From positions 1-50,868 of the forward strand of contig VBWD01000009.1 of the NCBI GenBank assembly GCA_006218055.1: a stretch of DNA of 50,868 bases, given 5' to 3'. The position numbers and the translations under genes are program-made. Shown one piece after another: positions 1 through 8,720 of the stretch; the first letter of the stretch is position 1; the number at the start of each line of letters is the position of its first letter. The notes under the pieces are model-generated. The model searched no databases, was not told where the DNA came from, and saw nothing but the letters and a program-made list of their open reading frames with translations. Origin of the DNA: Gallionellaceae bacterium. GTDB taxonomy: Bacteria > Pseudomonadota > Gammaproteobacteria > Burkholderiales > Gallionellaceae.

Positions 1-120
1 AAGGAATTACCGCGTAACGGAGACTAACCAGACAACAACGACAGACTTGAGAATCGCGGGCCGCACTATGGACTGGTTCGGGGGTAATAGCAAATGAAAT
101 GTTTGGGGGGCGATAACGAA

Positions 121-152
121 CTGGCGAAGCAGCCGATGCGACGCTTCGCCAG
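121..152 (-). terminator. Stem-loop after the PfkB-family kinase gene
   Basis: A perfect 10-bp inverted repeat (CTGGCGAAGC / GCTTCGCCAG, 121-130 and 143-152) lies 10 bases past the stop codon of the minus-strand kinase gene. The position suits a terminator, but the downstream side has only scattered T residues and no clean U-run, so efficiency is uncertain. Confidence 0.4.
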
Positions 153-162
153 ATATCCATAT

Positions 163-1101
163 TTACAGCGTGATACGCGAACCGAAGTGTTCTTTGTACA
201 GCTCGGCCAATTCCATGCGGTTGTACTTGTGGTTCTGGCCGCCGCGATTGGCGATCTTGAGTGAGCCCATGAGTGAGGCGAGGCGTCCTATCATCTCCCA
301 ATCCCAACCCTTTTGGATGCCGTGCAGCAAACCTGCGCGATAGGCGTCACCACATCCGGTAGGGTCGACGATGGCCTTGGGTTTCGGCGTAGGGATGGCG
401 ATCCGTTTGCCGTCGGCGTAGATGAGCGAACCATCCGGGCCGAGCGTGACGATGAGCGCCTTCACGCGCTTAGCGATCTCTTCCAACGTCTTGCCTGTCT
501 TGTCCTGCAACATCTTGGCTTCATAGTCGTTCACGGTGACGTAAGTGGCTTGTTCGATGAAGCGCAGCAACTCCGCACCGGAGAACATGGGCATGCCTTG
601 ACCGGGGTCGAACACGAAAGGGATGTCTTGCTCAACGAATTCGACTGCGTGCTGCATCATGCCTTCGCGTCCATCCGGCGATACGATGCCGAGGGTGACT
701 TCATGTGCCATCGACACGCTGTTGAGATGTGAATGTCCCATCGCGCCAGGATGGAAGGCGGTGATCTGGTTGTCGTCGAGGTCGGTGGTGATGAAGGCTT
801 GGCCTGTGAAGCTGTCCGGGATGTGGCGGATGTGGGTCTGTGGCAAGCCTAGGTTCTTCAGGCGGTTGGCGTAAGGTTCGAAGTCATCACCTACCGTCGC
901 CATGATGAGCGGATGGCCGCCCAGCATCTGCAGGTTGTAGGCGATGTTGCCGGCACAGCCACCATACTCGCGACGCATCTCGGGCACGAGGAAGGCGACG
1001 TTGAGGATGTGGATCTGTTCGGGAAGGATGTGATTCTTGAACTTGTCTTTGAACACCATGATGGTGTCGTAGGCCATGGAACCGCAGATGAGAGTTTTCA
1101 T
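163..1101 (-). CDS. PfkB-family carbohydrate/nucleoside kinase
   Basis: A 312-residue cytoplasmic sugar or nucleoside kinase of the PfkB/ribokinase family, which transfers the ATP gamma-phosphate to a hydroxymethyl group. The N-terminal signature GGCAGNIAYNLQMLGG lies near residue 50. The C-terminal PfkB signature DPTGCGDAYRAG lies near residue 250 and supplies the catalytic Asp and the anion hole. Length matches ribokinase (about 310). The start is the ATG at 1099-1101, preceded by a short leader with a TATAAT box. It is the last gene of the minus-strand block and has a stem-loop behind it. Substrate cannot be read from sequence: adenosine, ribose or fructose-type sugars are all possible. 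Family certain, specificity unknown. Confidence 0.9.
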   Translation of the reverse strand: MKTLICGSMAYDTIMVFKDKFKNHILPEQIHILNVAFLVPEMRREYGGCAGNIAYNLQMLGGHPLIMATVGDDFEPYANRLKNLGLPQTHIRHIPDSFTGQAFITTDLDDNQITAFHPGAMGHSHLNSVSMAHEVTLGIVSPDGREGMMQHAVEFVEQDIPFVFDPGQGMPMFSGAELLRFIEQATYVTVNDYEAKMLQDKTGKTLEEIAKRVKALIVTLGPDGSLIYADGKRIAIPTPKPKAIVDPTGCGDAYRAGLLHGIQKGWDWEMIGRLASLMGSLKIANRGGQNHKYNRMELAELYKEHFGSRITL

Positions 1102-1131
1102 GTTGATTCGGTAAATGGGTGATAGGCGTGG

Positions 1132-1137
1132 ATTATA
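1132..1137 (-). promoter_or_regulatory. Candidate -10 box for the PfkB kinase gene
   Basis: A perfect TATAAT on the minus strand, 30 bases upstream of the kinase ATG and in the short gap after the PilZ gene. No good -35 hexamer is visible at 16-18 bases, so this is only a -10 match. Confidence 0.35.
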
Positions 1138-1148
1138 AAGGGGCGGGT

Positions 1149-1874
1149 CTATTTCTTATCCATATTCTGAATGAAGAGTGCGATGAGCTGGGAGATTTCG
1201 CCCGGTGTTTGGATGAAGCGAAAGCCAGCGCGATTCGCTGTCGTGCCATCAGGAAGCTGTGCCGTGCTGATGTGGCGCAATTCCAGGTCTGCTGTCACCG
1301 CTTCGCCCTTGGGTGTGATGATACGGCTGCCTTTTAAGATCGCACCCTGTTCGAGATTGATGCCGAGGTCATAGATGAGCATACCTAGGCCATCGTGGCT
1401 CACATCGGTGACATGAGACTCGAAGGGCATGAAACCTTCGGCATCAGCCACGCAACGCAAAGACAGTTCGTTGGTCGTGGGGATGCGCTTGTGCTCGCGC
1501 CGATTGTGCAGCAGGAGCGACTTCGGCAGATTGAAATGGATGGCGGGTTGTCCGTCGATCTGCGTCTCTTCGGGGGAAGATGCCTCGAACGAATAGAGCA
1601 GCCCTTGTGAATCCGATGCGGTGAATTCGACAGAATCGGGGAAGGCCAGTAACGCGCCGTTCGCTTCTTTGTTGGAAGAGAAAGTGGTGGTGAAGCGGCC
1701 ATGCGGCAGATCGAGTGCGAGTATGAAGGCCTTGAATGAAAGGTGTTCGCCGATCTCGGCCACGATGTGGCAGCGCTCGTGCGCCAGCATCTGCAAGATA
1801 CGACAGATCTCGATATGCGAGTGGAATAACAGGTTGTCGGGCCTAGCCTTCTTGTTTTCGGAAGGTGCACTCAT
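1149..1874 (-). CDS. PilZ-domain protein, YcgR-like flagellar brake type
   Basis: A 241-residue protein with an N-terminal YcgR-like beta domain (about 20-110) and a C-terminal PilZ domain (about 115-235). Both parts of the c-di-GMP binding signature are present: the RxxxR motif in RREHKR and the DxSxxG motif in DVSHDG. YcgR-type proteins bind c-di-GMP and act on the flagellar motor or on other surface machinery. The start is the ATG at 1872-1874 (MSAPSENKK); the open frame runs further upstream but overlaps dgkA and reads as low-quality Arg-rich sequence. Its partner is not identified, since no flagellar genes lie in the window, although pilT/pilU do. Confidence 0.85.
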   Translation of the reverse strand: MSAPSENKKARPDNLLFHSHIEICRILQMLAHERCHIVAEIGEHLSFKAFILALDLPHGRFTTTFSSNKEANGALLAFPDSVEFTASDSQGLLYSFEASSPEETQIDGQPAIHFNLPKSLLLHNRREHKRIPTTNELSLRCVADAEGFMPFESHVTDVSHDGLGMLIYDLGINLEQGAILKGSRIITPKGEAVTADLELRHISTAQLPDGTTANRAGFRFIQTPGEISQLIALFIQNMDKK

Positions 1875-1879
1875 GCTAC

Positions 1880-2248
1880 TTAAGCGAACAGCACCATACC
1901 CCAAACGAACAGCATATTGCCCATGCTCAACAGGACGGCCGCACCGGCGATGTCTTTGGCGCGCTTGGCGAAGGGATGCTGGTCGAGCGAGGTGTGGTCG
2001 ACTGCGGCTTCGATGGCGGAATTGACGAGTTCGAGGATGAGCACCAGCAAGGTGCTGGCGACCATGAGGATCTTCCCGACCGTACCGACATCGCACAGTA
2101 ATGCAAACGGGATGGCGATCGCGGCGACGAACAATTCTTGGCGGAACGCGTCTTCGTATCTCCATGCTTCGCGGAAGCCGTTCAGCGCAGCCTTTAACGC
2201 ATGAAAGACATGCAAAGGACCGGGCTCGAATTTGTTCGGGCTTTCCAT
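1880..2248 (-). CDS. dgkA: Diacylglycerol kinase
   Basis: A 122-residue integral membrane diacylglycerol kinase, the size of E. coli DgkA. It recycles diacylglycerol released during membrane-derived oligosaccharide or lipopolysaccharide modification into phosphatidic acid. The N-terminal amphipathic segment contains AWRYEDAFRQE, matching the family pattern before the first helix. The active-site helix carries ELVNSAIEAAVD, with the conserved Glu and Asn. Three transmembrane helices are visible. The ATG at 2246-2248 begins MESPNKFEPGP; the longer open frame upstream overlaps the next gene and is not used. It sits one base from the small membrane protein gene upstream, so the two are probably co-transcribed. 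Confidence 0.92.
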   Translation of the reverse strand: MESPNKFEPGPLHVFHALKAALNGFREAWRYEDAFRQELFVAAIAIPFALLCDVGTVGKILMVASTLLVLILELVNSAIEAAVDHTSLDQHPFAKRAKDIAGAAVLLSMGNMLFVWGMVLFA

Positions 2249-2249
2249 T

Positions 2250-2561
2250 TTATTTTTCCTCGCTATCGCTCCGCGCCATTTGCATAGAGCGGAAGAAATA
2301 CCAAAGGTAATAGATTCCAATCACGGTGCCAACGGGGAAGGTGAGCAAAGAGAGCAGTGCGCAGGGGTGGCACACCCAAGAGAGCTTGCGTAGGTTCGCC
2401 AGTAACACGAAGCCACCGGCAATGAACAGCAAGCCCGCCAGCACACCGCCGATGACAGTAGCGCTACTCGCGCTATCCAGCTTGAACACCAACAAAGAAA
2501 AGATCAGCGCACCCAGCACGAGCCAGCTGATGCCGATGATCTGTCTGTGTAGCTTGTTCAT
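2250..2561 (-). CDS. Small three-helix membrane protein, unknown function
   Basis: A 103-residue protein I do not recognise. It has three hydrophobic segments (about 8-27, 35-55 and 70-92), a WVCHPCALLSLLTFP stretch with two Cys and a His between the second and third helices, and a charged C-terminus (MARSDSEEK). It resembles the many short uncharacterised inner-membrane proteins of proteobacteria. It lies between tpx and dgkA, ending one base before dgkA starts, which suggests translational coupling with dgkA. The Cys-x-x-Cys-like pair (C-H-P-C) could bind metal or form a disulfide, but this is speculation. Confidence 0.75.
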   Translation of the reverse strand: MNKLHRQIIGISWLVLGALIFSLLVFKLDSASSATVIGGVLAGLLFIAGGFVLLANLRKLSWVCHPCALLSLLTFPVGTVIGIYYLWYFFRSMQMARSDSEEK

Positions 2562-2567
2562 TAGCCT

Positions 2568-3089
2568 TTAGCTCAAGGAGGCCAACGCCGCTTCGTAGTT
2601 CGGCTCGTGCGTGATGTCGTCCACCAACTCGGCGTGGATGATCTGGTCTTTTTCATCCAGCACCAGCACGGCACGTGCGGTCACGCCTGACAACGCGGTG
2701 TCGGCAATCTTCACGCCGTAGTTGCGCATGAAGTCGCGGCCGCGCATCAGCGACAGGGTGACGACATTCTCCAAGCCCTCAGCTACGCAGAAACGGCTCA
2801 TGGCGAACGGAAGGTCGGCAGAGATTACCAGCACCACGGTGTTGTTCAGTTTGCTCGCTGCTTCGTTGAATTTGCGCGTGGAAGTGGCGCATACGGCGGT
2901 GTCCAGGCTGGGCACGATATTCAACACTTTGCGTTTGCCCGCGAAGGATTGCAGCGGGACATCCTTCAGGTCTTTGTCTACAAGTGTGAACGCAGGGGCG
3001 GTTTGGCCGACGTCGGGGAACTTGCCGAACAGGGTGACAGGCGCGCCGCCAAGCGTGGTTCCGGTTTTATTTTTAACGTCTTTGGTCAT
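2568..3089 (-). CDS. tpx: Thiol peroxidase (Tpx-type peroxiredoxin)
   Basis: A 173-residue atypical two-cysteine peroxiredoxin that reduces hydroperoxides, preferring lipid hydroperoxides, using thioredoxin. The peroxidatic Cys is C67 in [11 protein letters not shown] and the resolving Cys is C101 in MSRFC. The spacing of 34 matches E. coli Tpx (C61/C95). The sequence [20 protein letters not shown] is the usual N-terminal thioredoxin-fold entry. The start at 3087-3089 has a GGAG ribosome-binding site about 7 bases upstream. The upstream gap of 122 bases contains a dispersed palindromic repeat and separates it from gcvP. Confidence 0.95.
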   Translation of the reverse strand: MTKDVKNKTGTTLGGAPVTLFGKFPDVGQTAPAFTLVDKDLKDVPLQSFAGKRKVLNIVPSLDTAVCATSTRKFNEAASKLNNTVVLVISADLPFAMSRFCVAEGLENVVTLSLMRGRDFMRNYGVKIADTALSGVTARAVLVLDEKDQIIHAELVDDITHEPNYEAALASLS

Positions 3090-3136
3090 GCTGGGTCTCC
3101 TTATTACTGAATCAATGATTTCGCATGTTCCGAAGC

Positions 3137-3186
3137 TCTCTCACCCTCAATCCCTCTCCCAGAGGAAGAAGGTTAGGGATGAGGGC
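3137..3186. repeat. Dispersed CCCTCTCCC-type palindromic repeat
   Basis: The gap between gcvP and tpx holds a C-rich then G-rich element: CTCACCCTCAATCCCTCTCC followed by AGGTTAGGGATGAGGG. Related copies lie at 25601-25648 and, as a doubled form, inside polA at 27627-27719. Elements of this look are common as intergenic repeats in beta- and gammaproteobacteria. It may also act as a stem-loop after gcvP. Confidence 0.6.
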
Positions 3187-3211
3187 GCATTTGGCGAAGC
3201 GCTTAAAAACT

Positions 3212-6070
3212 TTATTTTGTGTAACTCGCAATCGGAGGGCAAGAACAGATAAGGTTCTTGTCGCCGTACACATTATCCACTCTCGCCACGCTGGGCCAGA
3301 ACTTATTCTCACGCACGTAGGGCAATGGGAAAGCGGCCTGTTCGCGGCTGTAAGGACGCGACCAATCGCTAGACACAACGGCCTTCGAGGTGTGCGGTGC
3401 GTGTTTAAGGATGTTGTCTTTCTTGTCTACCTTGCTGGTGAGGACTTGGTCGATTTCGCCACGGATGGCGATCATCGCGTCGCAGAACCGATCTAACTCC
3501 GCCTTCGATTCGCTCTCGGTCGGTTCCACCATCAGCGTATCCACCACCGGGAAGGAGGTGGTCGGCGCGTGGAAGCCAAAGTCCATCAGGCGTTTGGCGA
3601 TGTCGGCCACTTCCACGCCGTCTTTCTTCCAGTCGCGGCAGTCGAGGATCATCTCGTGCGCGCATCGGCCGTTGCTGCCGCTGTACAAGGTGGCGTAGCT
3701 GTCTTTCAGCGATTCCTTGATGTAGTTGGCGTTGAGGATCGCCATCTTGGTCGCTTCGGTGAGCCCCTTGCCGCCCATCATCTTGATGTAGCCGTAGGAG
3801 ATCAGCAGGATCAGTGCGCTGCCGTAGGGCGCGGCGGAAACCGCGTGGATGCCCTGCGCACCGCCGACTTTCACCACGGGGTGTGACGGCAGGAACGGCG
3901 TGAGATGTTCCGCCACGCCGATGGGGCCTGCGCCCGGTCCGCCGCCGCCGTGCGGGATGGCGAAGGTCTTGTGCAGGTTGAGGTGGCACACGTCTGCGCC
4001 GATGTTGCCGGGGCTGGTGAGGCCGACCTGCGCATTCATGTTGGCGCCGTCCATGTACACCTGGCCGCCGTTGGCATGGATGATAGAGGTGATGTCCTTG
4101 ATGCTTTCCTCGTACACGCCGTGTGTGCTGGGGTAGGTCACCATCAGGCACGACAGGTCGGCCTTGTGTTCTTCCGCTTTCGCGCGCAGGTCGTCCACAT
4201 CGATGTTGCCCTTGCTGTCGCACTTCACCACCACGATGTGCATGCCGCACATCGCTGCACTGGCGGGGTTGGTGCCGTGAGCGGAGGAAGGGATGAGCAC
4301 CACGTTGCGCTGACCTTCACCGCGCGAACGGTGATACGCCTGAATGACCAGCAAGCCCGCGTATTCGCCGGACGCGCCACTATTCGGCTGGAAGCTCATC
4401 TGTGCGAAGCCGGTGATCTCGGATAGCGCGGCATCCAGACCTGCGATAAGGGCTTGGTAACCCTCGACCTGTTCCATTGGCACGAAGGGGTGCAGATTGG
4501 CGAACTCTGGCCAAGTCAGACCTAGCATCTCGGATGCTGCGTTGAGTTTCATGGTGCAAGAGCCGAGCGAGATCATCGAGTGGGTGAGCGACAGATCTTT
4601 ATTTTCGAGACGCTTGATGTAACGCATCATCTCCGTCTCGGAGTGATAGGTATTGAACACTGGATGGCTCAGGATGGCCGATTGGCGCGGCTTGAAGAGC
4701 AGTGCTTGCGCTGCCACTTGTGCGTTTGTGACGGCCGGTGCGGTCTTGCCTGCGGCTTGTGCGAACACGGCGAGGATAGCGTTGAGGTCGTCCACCGAAG
4801 TGGTCTGGTCTAGTGCGATGCCAATGCCTTCGGTGCTGTAACGGAAGTTGATGTGCGCGGCTTCGGCCAGCGCGTGGATCTTCACGTTGTCGGTATGGCT
4901 GAGTTTCAGTGTGTCGAAGAAGGAGTCGTAAGCCACGGTGTATCCGAGCTTCTTCAGTTCGTTCGCCAGCAGTGCGGCGGAGCGATGCACTTGTGCCGCG
5001 ATACCGCGCAGACCTTCTGCACCGTGATACACCGCGTACATCGAAGCCATGATGGCGAGCAGTGCCTGAGCGGTACAGATGTTGGACGTGGCCTTCTCGC
5101 GGCGGATATGTTGCTCGCGCGTTTGCAATGCCATGCGCAACGCGGGGTTGCCATCGGCATCCACCGACACGCCGATGATGCGACCCGGCATGGAGCGCTT
5201 GTGCGCATCGCGGCAAGCGAAGAACGCGGCGTGCGGGCCGCCGTAGCCCATCGGCACGCCGAAGCGTTGCGTCGAACCCAGCACCACATCCGCCCCCCAC
5301 TCGCCCGGCGGTGTGAGCAACACCAAGCTCAAAATGTCAGCCGCGACGGCGATGGTCATGTCATTCGCTTTGGCGCGCGCGACGAAATCCGCGTAGTCAT
5401 GCACCACGCCGTTGGCAGCAGGATATTGCAACAGTGCACCGTACAGTTTGTCGTTCAGTGTGACGGTCCGGAAATCGCCGATGACCAAGTCGATGCCGAG
5501 TGGCTTGGCGCGCGTCTTCAGCAACTCGATGGTCTGCGGGAAACATTCGTGCGACACGAAAAAACTATTCTTACCCGCCGCCACGTCATCGCGCGAGCGC
5601 AGGCCGTGTAACATCGTCATCGCTTCCGCGGCCGCAGTGGCTTCATCCAGCAAAGATGCGTTGGCGATCTCCATGCCAGTGAGGTCGCACACCATGGTTT
5701 GAAAATTCAGCAACGCTTCCAAGCGTCCTTGTGCGATCTCGGCTTGATAAGGCGTGTAAGCCGTGTACCAACCGGGATTCTCCAGCACGTTGCGCTGGAT
5801 GACGGGCGGCACGATGGTGTCGTAATAACCCAGCCCGATGTAACTCTTGAACAACTTGTTCTTCGCCGCGATATCACGCAGATGTTGCAAGAACGCGTAC
5901 TCGCTCATGCCGTCAGGCAGGTTCAACGGCTTCTGCAAACGGATGGCGGCGGGCACGGTCTGATCGATTAGCGCATCCAAGCTGGGCGCATTGATCTTGT
6001 TCAGCATGGCTTGCACATCTGCTGCGTTCGGGCCGTTGTGGCGATTGACGAATTGGTCGGTGTTGTTCAT
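3212..6070 (-). CDS. gcvP: Glycine dehydrogenase (decarboxylating), P protein
   Basis: A 952-residue P protein of the glycine cleavage system. It decarboxylates glycine on pyridoxal phosphate and passes the aminomethyl group to lipoyl-GcvH. It is the single-chain type, with a degenerate N-terminal half and a catalytic C-terminal half. The PLP lysine lies in [16 protein letters not shown], preceded by [13 protein letters not shown] and [14 protein letters not shown]. The start is the ATG at 6068-6070 ([14 protein letters not shown]), two codons after an in-frame TTG. It is third in the gcvT-gcvH-gcvP operon, 44 bases after gcvH, and is expected to be under the glycine riboswitch upstream of gcvT. 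The C-terminus [10 protein letters not shown] is typical. Confidence 0.97.
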   Translation of the reverse strand: MNNTDQFVNRHNGPNAADVQAMLNKINAPSLDALIDQTVPAAIRLQKPLNLPDGMSEYAFLQHLRDIAAKNKLFKSYIGLGYYDTIVPPVIQRNVLENPGWYTAYTPYQAEIAQGRLEALLNFQTMVCDLTGMEIANASLLDEATAAAEAMTMLHGLRSRDDVAAGKNSFFVSHECFPQTIELLKTRAKPLGIDLVIGDFRTVTLNDKLYGALLQYPAANGVVHDYADFVARAKANDMTIAVAADILSLVLLTPPGEWGADVVLGSTQRFGVPMGYGGPHAAFFACRDAHKRSMPGRIIGVSVDADGNPALRMALQTREQHIRREKATSNICTAQALLAIMASMYAVYHGAEGLRGIAAQVHRSAALLANELKKLGYTVAYDSFFDTLKLSHTDNVKIHALAEAAHINFRYSTEGIGIALDQTTSVDDLNAILAVFAQAAGKTAPAVTNAQVAAQALLFKPRQSAILSHPVFNTYHSETEMMRYIKRLENKDLSLTHSMISLGSCTMKLNAASEMLGLTWPEFANLHPFVPMEQVEGYQALIAGLDAALSEITGFAQMSFQPNSGASGEYAGLLVIQAYHRSRGEGQRNVVLIPSSAHGTNPASAAMCGMHIVVVKCDSKGNIDVDDLRAKAEEHKADLSCLMVTYPSTHGVYEESIKDITSIIHANGGQVYMDGANMNAQVGLTSPGNIGADVCHLNLHKTFAIPHGGGGPGAGPIGVAEHLTPFLPSHPVVKVGGAQGIHAVSAAPYGSALILLISYGYIKMMGGKGLTEATKMAILNANYIKESLKDSYATLYSGSNGRCAHEMILDCRDWKKDGVEVADIAKRLMDFGFHAPTTSFPVVDTLMVEPTESESKAELDRFCDAMIAIRGEIDQVLTSKVDKKDNILKHAPHTSKAVVSSDWSRPYSREQAAFPLPYVRENKFWPSVARVDNVYGDKNLICSCPPIASYTK

Positions 6071-6114
6071 GGTCAATTTCAGATGAGTTGATGCAGGGGG
6101 AGGGGACGGGTAGG

Positions 6115-6504
6115 TTAGTGCGCTTCGCTATCGACGACGGCCTGATATGCGGCGGCATCCAGCAGCGCAGCCACATCGGCTGCATTGTCAGGCTTCATCT
6201 TGAAGATCCAAGCGCCGTACGGATCGTTGTTGATGTTCTCTGGTGAGCTATCCAAGTCGCTATTGGTGGCCGTCACTTCACCCGACACGGGAGCGTACAC
6301 ATCGGCAGCAGCTTTTACGGATTCAACGACTGCGCACTCTTCCTTGGCTTTCAGTTTGCGGCCGGCAGTCGGCGCTTCGACAAACACCATGTCGCCCAAC
6401 AACTCTTGCGCATGCTGTGTGATACCGATGGTGACTGTGCCGTCGGCTTCGCTTCTGACCCACTCGTGGGAGGCGGTGTATTTCAGGTTGCTTGGATTGC
6501 TCAT
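6115..6504 (-). CDS. gcvH: Glycine cleavage system H protein
   Basis: A 129-residue lipoyl carrier that shuttles the aminomethyl group from GcvP to GcvT and the reduced lipoyl arm to dihydrolipoamide dehydrogenase. The lipoylated lysine is in [17 protein letters not shown]. Two ATGs in frame, at 6508-6510 and 6502-6504, could start it. The GAGG ribosome-binding site is 2 bases from the first and 8 from the second, so the second ([15 protein letters not shown]) is chosen. This gives exactly the E. coli GcvH length. It is the middle gene of gcvT-gcvH-gcvP, 20 bases after gcvT. Confidence 0.96.
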   Translation of the reverse strand: MSNPSNLKYTASHEWVRSEADGTVTIGITQHAQELLGDMVFVEAPTAGRKLKAKEECAVVESVKAAADVYAPVSGEVTATNSDLDSSPENINNDPYGAWIFKMKPDNAADVAALLDAAAYQAVVDSEAH

Positions 6505-6524
6505 GGTCATGTCCTCAAGAAAGA

Positions 6525-7610
6525 TTAAATCAAACCTTTGCCGTTGCGGGCGAATGGATACTTCACTACTTTTGCGTTCAATAATTTGTCGCGTATTTCA
6601 ACCTGCACTGTGTCGCCGATAGCGACGACGTTCGGTACGCGCGCTAGGGCGATGGATTTCTCCAGCGTCGGCGAGAAGCTGCCGCTGGTGATCTCACCTT
6701 CGCCATGCGGCGTCTTCACTTTTTGGTGTCCACGCAGCACGCCGCGATCTAGCAACACCAAGCCAACGAGTTTGTTGCTGGGCGGGTTCGCCAACAATGC
6801 CGCCTTGCCGATGAAGTCGCGTTCACTTTGCAGATCGACCGTCCAAGCCAGGCCGGATTCCAAGGGACCGACGCTCTCGTCCATGTCTTGTCCATACAGG
6901 TTCATGCCCGCTTCCAGACGCAATGTGTCGCGCGCACCGAGACCAATGGGCTTGACGCCCGCTTTGTTCAGGTCATACCAGAATGCTTCGACCTTCTCTT
7001 TCGGTAACATCACTTCGAAACCATCTTCGCCGGTGTAGCCGGTGCGTGCCACGTAGTACTCGCCACAATCAGCGGCCTGGAAATTCTTCAATCCTTCAGT
7101 CGCGGCTTGGGTCTGTGGCAATACTTGCCAGACTTTGGCGCGGGCATGCGGACCTTGGATGGCGACCATCGCGAGGTCATCGCGCGAGGTGATGGTGAGC
7201 TGCGGGGCGACTTTCGCGGCTTGTTCTTTCATCCACGCGATGTCTTTGTCGGCCGTGCCTGCGTTGACCACGATGCGGAACCATTGCTCGGTCATGAAGT
7301 AGATGATGAGGTCGTCGATCACATGGCCATCGGGACGCAGCATGGCGGAGTAGAGTGCCCTGCCGGGCATGTGCAATTTGTCCGCGTTATTCGCCAACAG
7401 GTAGCGCAGGAAGGCGCGCACACCATCGCCTTTAACATCCACCACGCGCATGTGGCATACGTCGAACATGCCACAATCGTTGCGTACTTGATGGTGTTCG
7501 TCGATCTGCGAGCCGTAGTTGACCGGCATATCCCAGCCGCCGAAATCCACCATCTTTGCGCCCATCGCACGGTGTGCGGCGTTGAGGGGAGTTACCTTGA
7601 GAGTCGTCAT
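6525..7610 (-). CDS. gcvT: Glycine cleavage system aminomethyltransferase, T protein
   Basis: A 361-residue tetrahydrofolate-dependent aminomethyltransferase. It releases ammonia from the aminomethyl-lipoyl GcvH and makes 5,10-methylene-THF. Visible family features are [12 protein letters not shown] near the N-terminus, [16 protein letters not shown] mid-protein (folate site), [18 protein letters not shown], and a C-terminal barrel domain with [18 protein letters not shown]. The start is the ATG at 7608-7610 ([17 protein letters not shown]), with GAAAG upstream. An 18-codon upstream extension runs into the terminator hairpin and is rejected. It is the first gene of the operon behind the glycine riboswitch. 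Confidence 0.97.
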   Translation of the reverse strand: MTTLKVTPLNAAHRAMGAKMVDFGGWDMPVNYGSQIDEHHQVRNDCGMFDVCHMRVVDVKGDGVRAFLRYLLANNADKLHMPGRALYSAMLRPDGHVIDDLIIYFMTEQWFRIVVNAGTADKDIAWMKEQAAKVAPQLTITSRDDLAMVAIQGPHARAKVWQVLPQTQAATEGLKNFQAADCGEYYVARTGYTGEDGFEVMLPKEKVEAFWYDLNKAGVKPIGLGARDTLRLEAGMNLYGQDMDESVGPLESGLAWTVDLQSERDFIGKAALLANPPSNKLVGLVLLDRGVLRGHQKVKTPHGEGEITSGSFSPTLEKSIALARVPNVVAIGDTVQVEIRDKLLNAKVVKYPFARNGKGLI

Positions 7611-7625
7611 ATGCGCTTTCGTAAG

Positions 7626-7662
7626 AATAAAAAAGGCGCGGCACGAATCCGTGCCGCGCCCC
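7626..7662 (-). terminator. Riboswitch-linked intrinsic terminator
   Basis: A perfect 10-bp GC-rich stem (GGCGCGGCAC / GTGCCGCGCC at 7635-7644 and 7651-7660, loop of 6) is followed on the minus strand by six U residues. It lies between the second glycine aptamer and the gcvT start codon, so it is the expression platform. For an activating glycine riboswitch, glycine binding should favour read-through into gcvT-gcvH-gcvP. Confidence 0.85.
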
Positions 7663-7830
7663 ATCTGTCCTTGTTACCTGAGAGATTACAACTTGCGTCG
7701 TGTGCCCCTTCGGTGGTCAGCCTAGCTGACGCTCTCCAGATTTGCCTGTTCCGATTGGTTCTTGAGCCTGAGCGGTTACGGGTGTTGCGCCTTCGGCGGT
7801 GCCAACTTTCAGCACGCTCTCCCAGTCGGT
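7661..7830 (-). promoter_or_regulatory. Tandem glycine riboswitch
   Basis: Two glycine aptamers lie in series in the gcvT leader. The first begins near 7825 with GGGAGAGC, continues through GCCGAAGGCGCAA and ends with the CTCAGGC/AACAGGCAAA segment near 7742. The second begins at 7740 with TCTGGAGAGCG, contains CCACCGAAGGGGCA and closes with CTCAGGTAACAAGGACAGA near 7664. The short linker between them is typical of cooperative tandem forms. It directly precedes a strong terminator and the gcv operon, which fits control by free glycine. Confidence 0.93.
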
Positions 7831-7845
7831 TTTAACGGCGGGAGA

Positions 7846-7851
7846 ATTATA
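7846..7851 (-). promoter_or_regulatory. -10 box of the gcv operon promoter
   Basis: A perfect TATAAT on the minus strand, about 20 bases before the first glycine aptamer, which is where the riboswitch transcript should start. A clear -35 hexamer is not seen; it would fall at the end of the DUF3426 gene. Confidence 0.6.
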
Positions 7852-7862
7852 GCGGAAGGGGA

Positions 7863-8720
7863 TTACTGCGGGTAAAACAGAAACAGCCGATAGCCGGCAG
7901 GTCTCAGGTCGGAGGTGTCTATACGCAAGGCGAGCGCTAGCTCACGATTGGCAGCAAGCCCCTTCTGCATTTCGTCGCCAGTTTTCAGGTAATCCGCAGG
8001 TTGGAATACGCGACGGGCGATGGCGGCATCTTGCGTGTCAGTCAGGGTCAGCTCCAAGTTGGGGTAGGCCTGAGCGTAGGGTGCGCGGTTATGTAGGAGC
8101 GCATGCAAGGTGACTAGATTGTTCTGCACTCGGTCCGATTCCAGCTCAGAGGACTCGATAGACATCGATTCTGCTTGGCGTGGCAGGTCGACGGTGCAAT
8201 CTAGCAAGCCGCAGTATTGGGTGAGTAGGGGCTTGAGGCCAGGGAGGTGGGCGGCAAGTTCGACGCGGTAGAAATAGGCGGCTTGGGCGACGAGGGTGAG
8301 CGCTAACAACACGGCGACTACAACGCCAACCCATCCATGCTTGCGAGGGGCGGGTGCTTGGACTTCTTCTGTAAGTTCTTCGACGACCTCGACTTGCTGA
8401 GCCAGCGTAAAGGGGGGCTCCTCCAGTCCCTCAACATCAGGGATGGGCGAGAGGTCTGTCTCTGTGGCCTCTAGCGCTTCCTCTGCCGTTTTGATAAGGG
8501 CGGGTGAGGTATCTTCGGGAGTGGGGTTCTCTTCGATGGGTTGCTGCACTTCTATAGGGAGAGATAGCTGCGGGCTAGGCTCATCGTCTTGCATGTGTTC
8601 GCGTGCATTGAACACTTCGTGGCAACGACCGCAGCGTACCAATCCATCGTGGGCGGTGAGTTGTTCCTCGCTCACCCTGAAGCGTGTCGTACATTCGGGA
8701 CATTGTGTGACGTCACTCAT
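7863..8720 (-). CDS. DUF3426 protein with N-terminal zinc ribbon and one membrane helix
   Basis: A 285-residue protein. Residues 1-40 form an MJ0042-type zinc ribbon with two CxxC pairs (CPECTTRF and CGRCHEVF). An acidic, Pro-rich linker follows (about 45-140), then one transmembrane helix (GVVVAVLLALTLVAQAAYFY), then a DUF3426 domain predicted outside the cytoplasm (about 175-285). The family is common next to prmA in betaproteobacteria and its function is not known. The start is the ATG at 8718-8720 (MSDVTQCPEC), overlapping the prmA stop by 4 bases, so translation is coupled. The longer upstream frame would overlap prmA. Confidence 0.88.
   Translation of the reverse strand: MSDVTQCPECTTRFRVSEEQLTAHDGLVRCGRCHEVFNAREHMQDDEPSPQLSLPIEVQQPIEENPTPEDTSPALIKTAEEALEATETDLSPIPDVEGLEEPPFTLAQQVEVVEELTEEVQAPAPRKHGWVGVVVAVLLALTLVAQAAYFYRVELAAHLPGLKPLLTQYCGLLDCTVDLPRQAESMSIESSELESDRVQNNLVTLHALLHNRAPYAQAYPNLELTLTDTQDAAIARRVFQPADYLKTGDEMQKGLAANRELALALRIDTSDLRPAGYRLFLFYPQ

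Noticed and set aside
2-97. Open frame on the plus strand entering from the left edge and ending at a TGA
   Set aside because: Thirty-one codons (ending FGGNSK) could be the tail of a gene outside the window, but the sequence matches no family I recognise and so short a frame is expected by chance.
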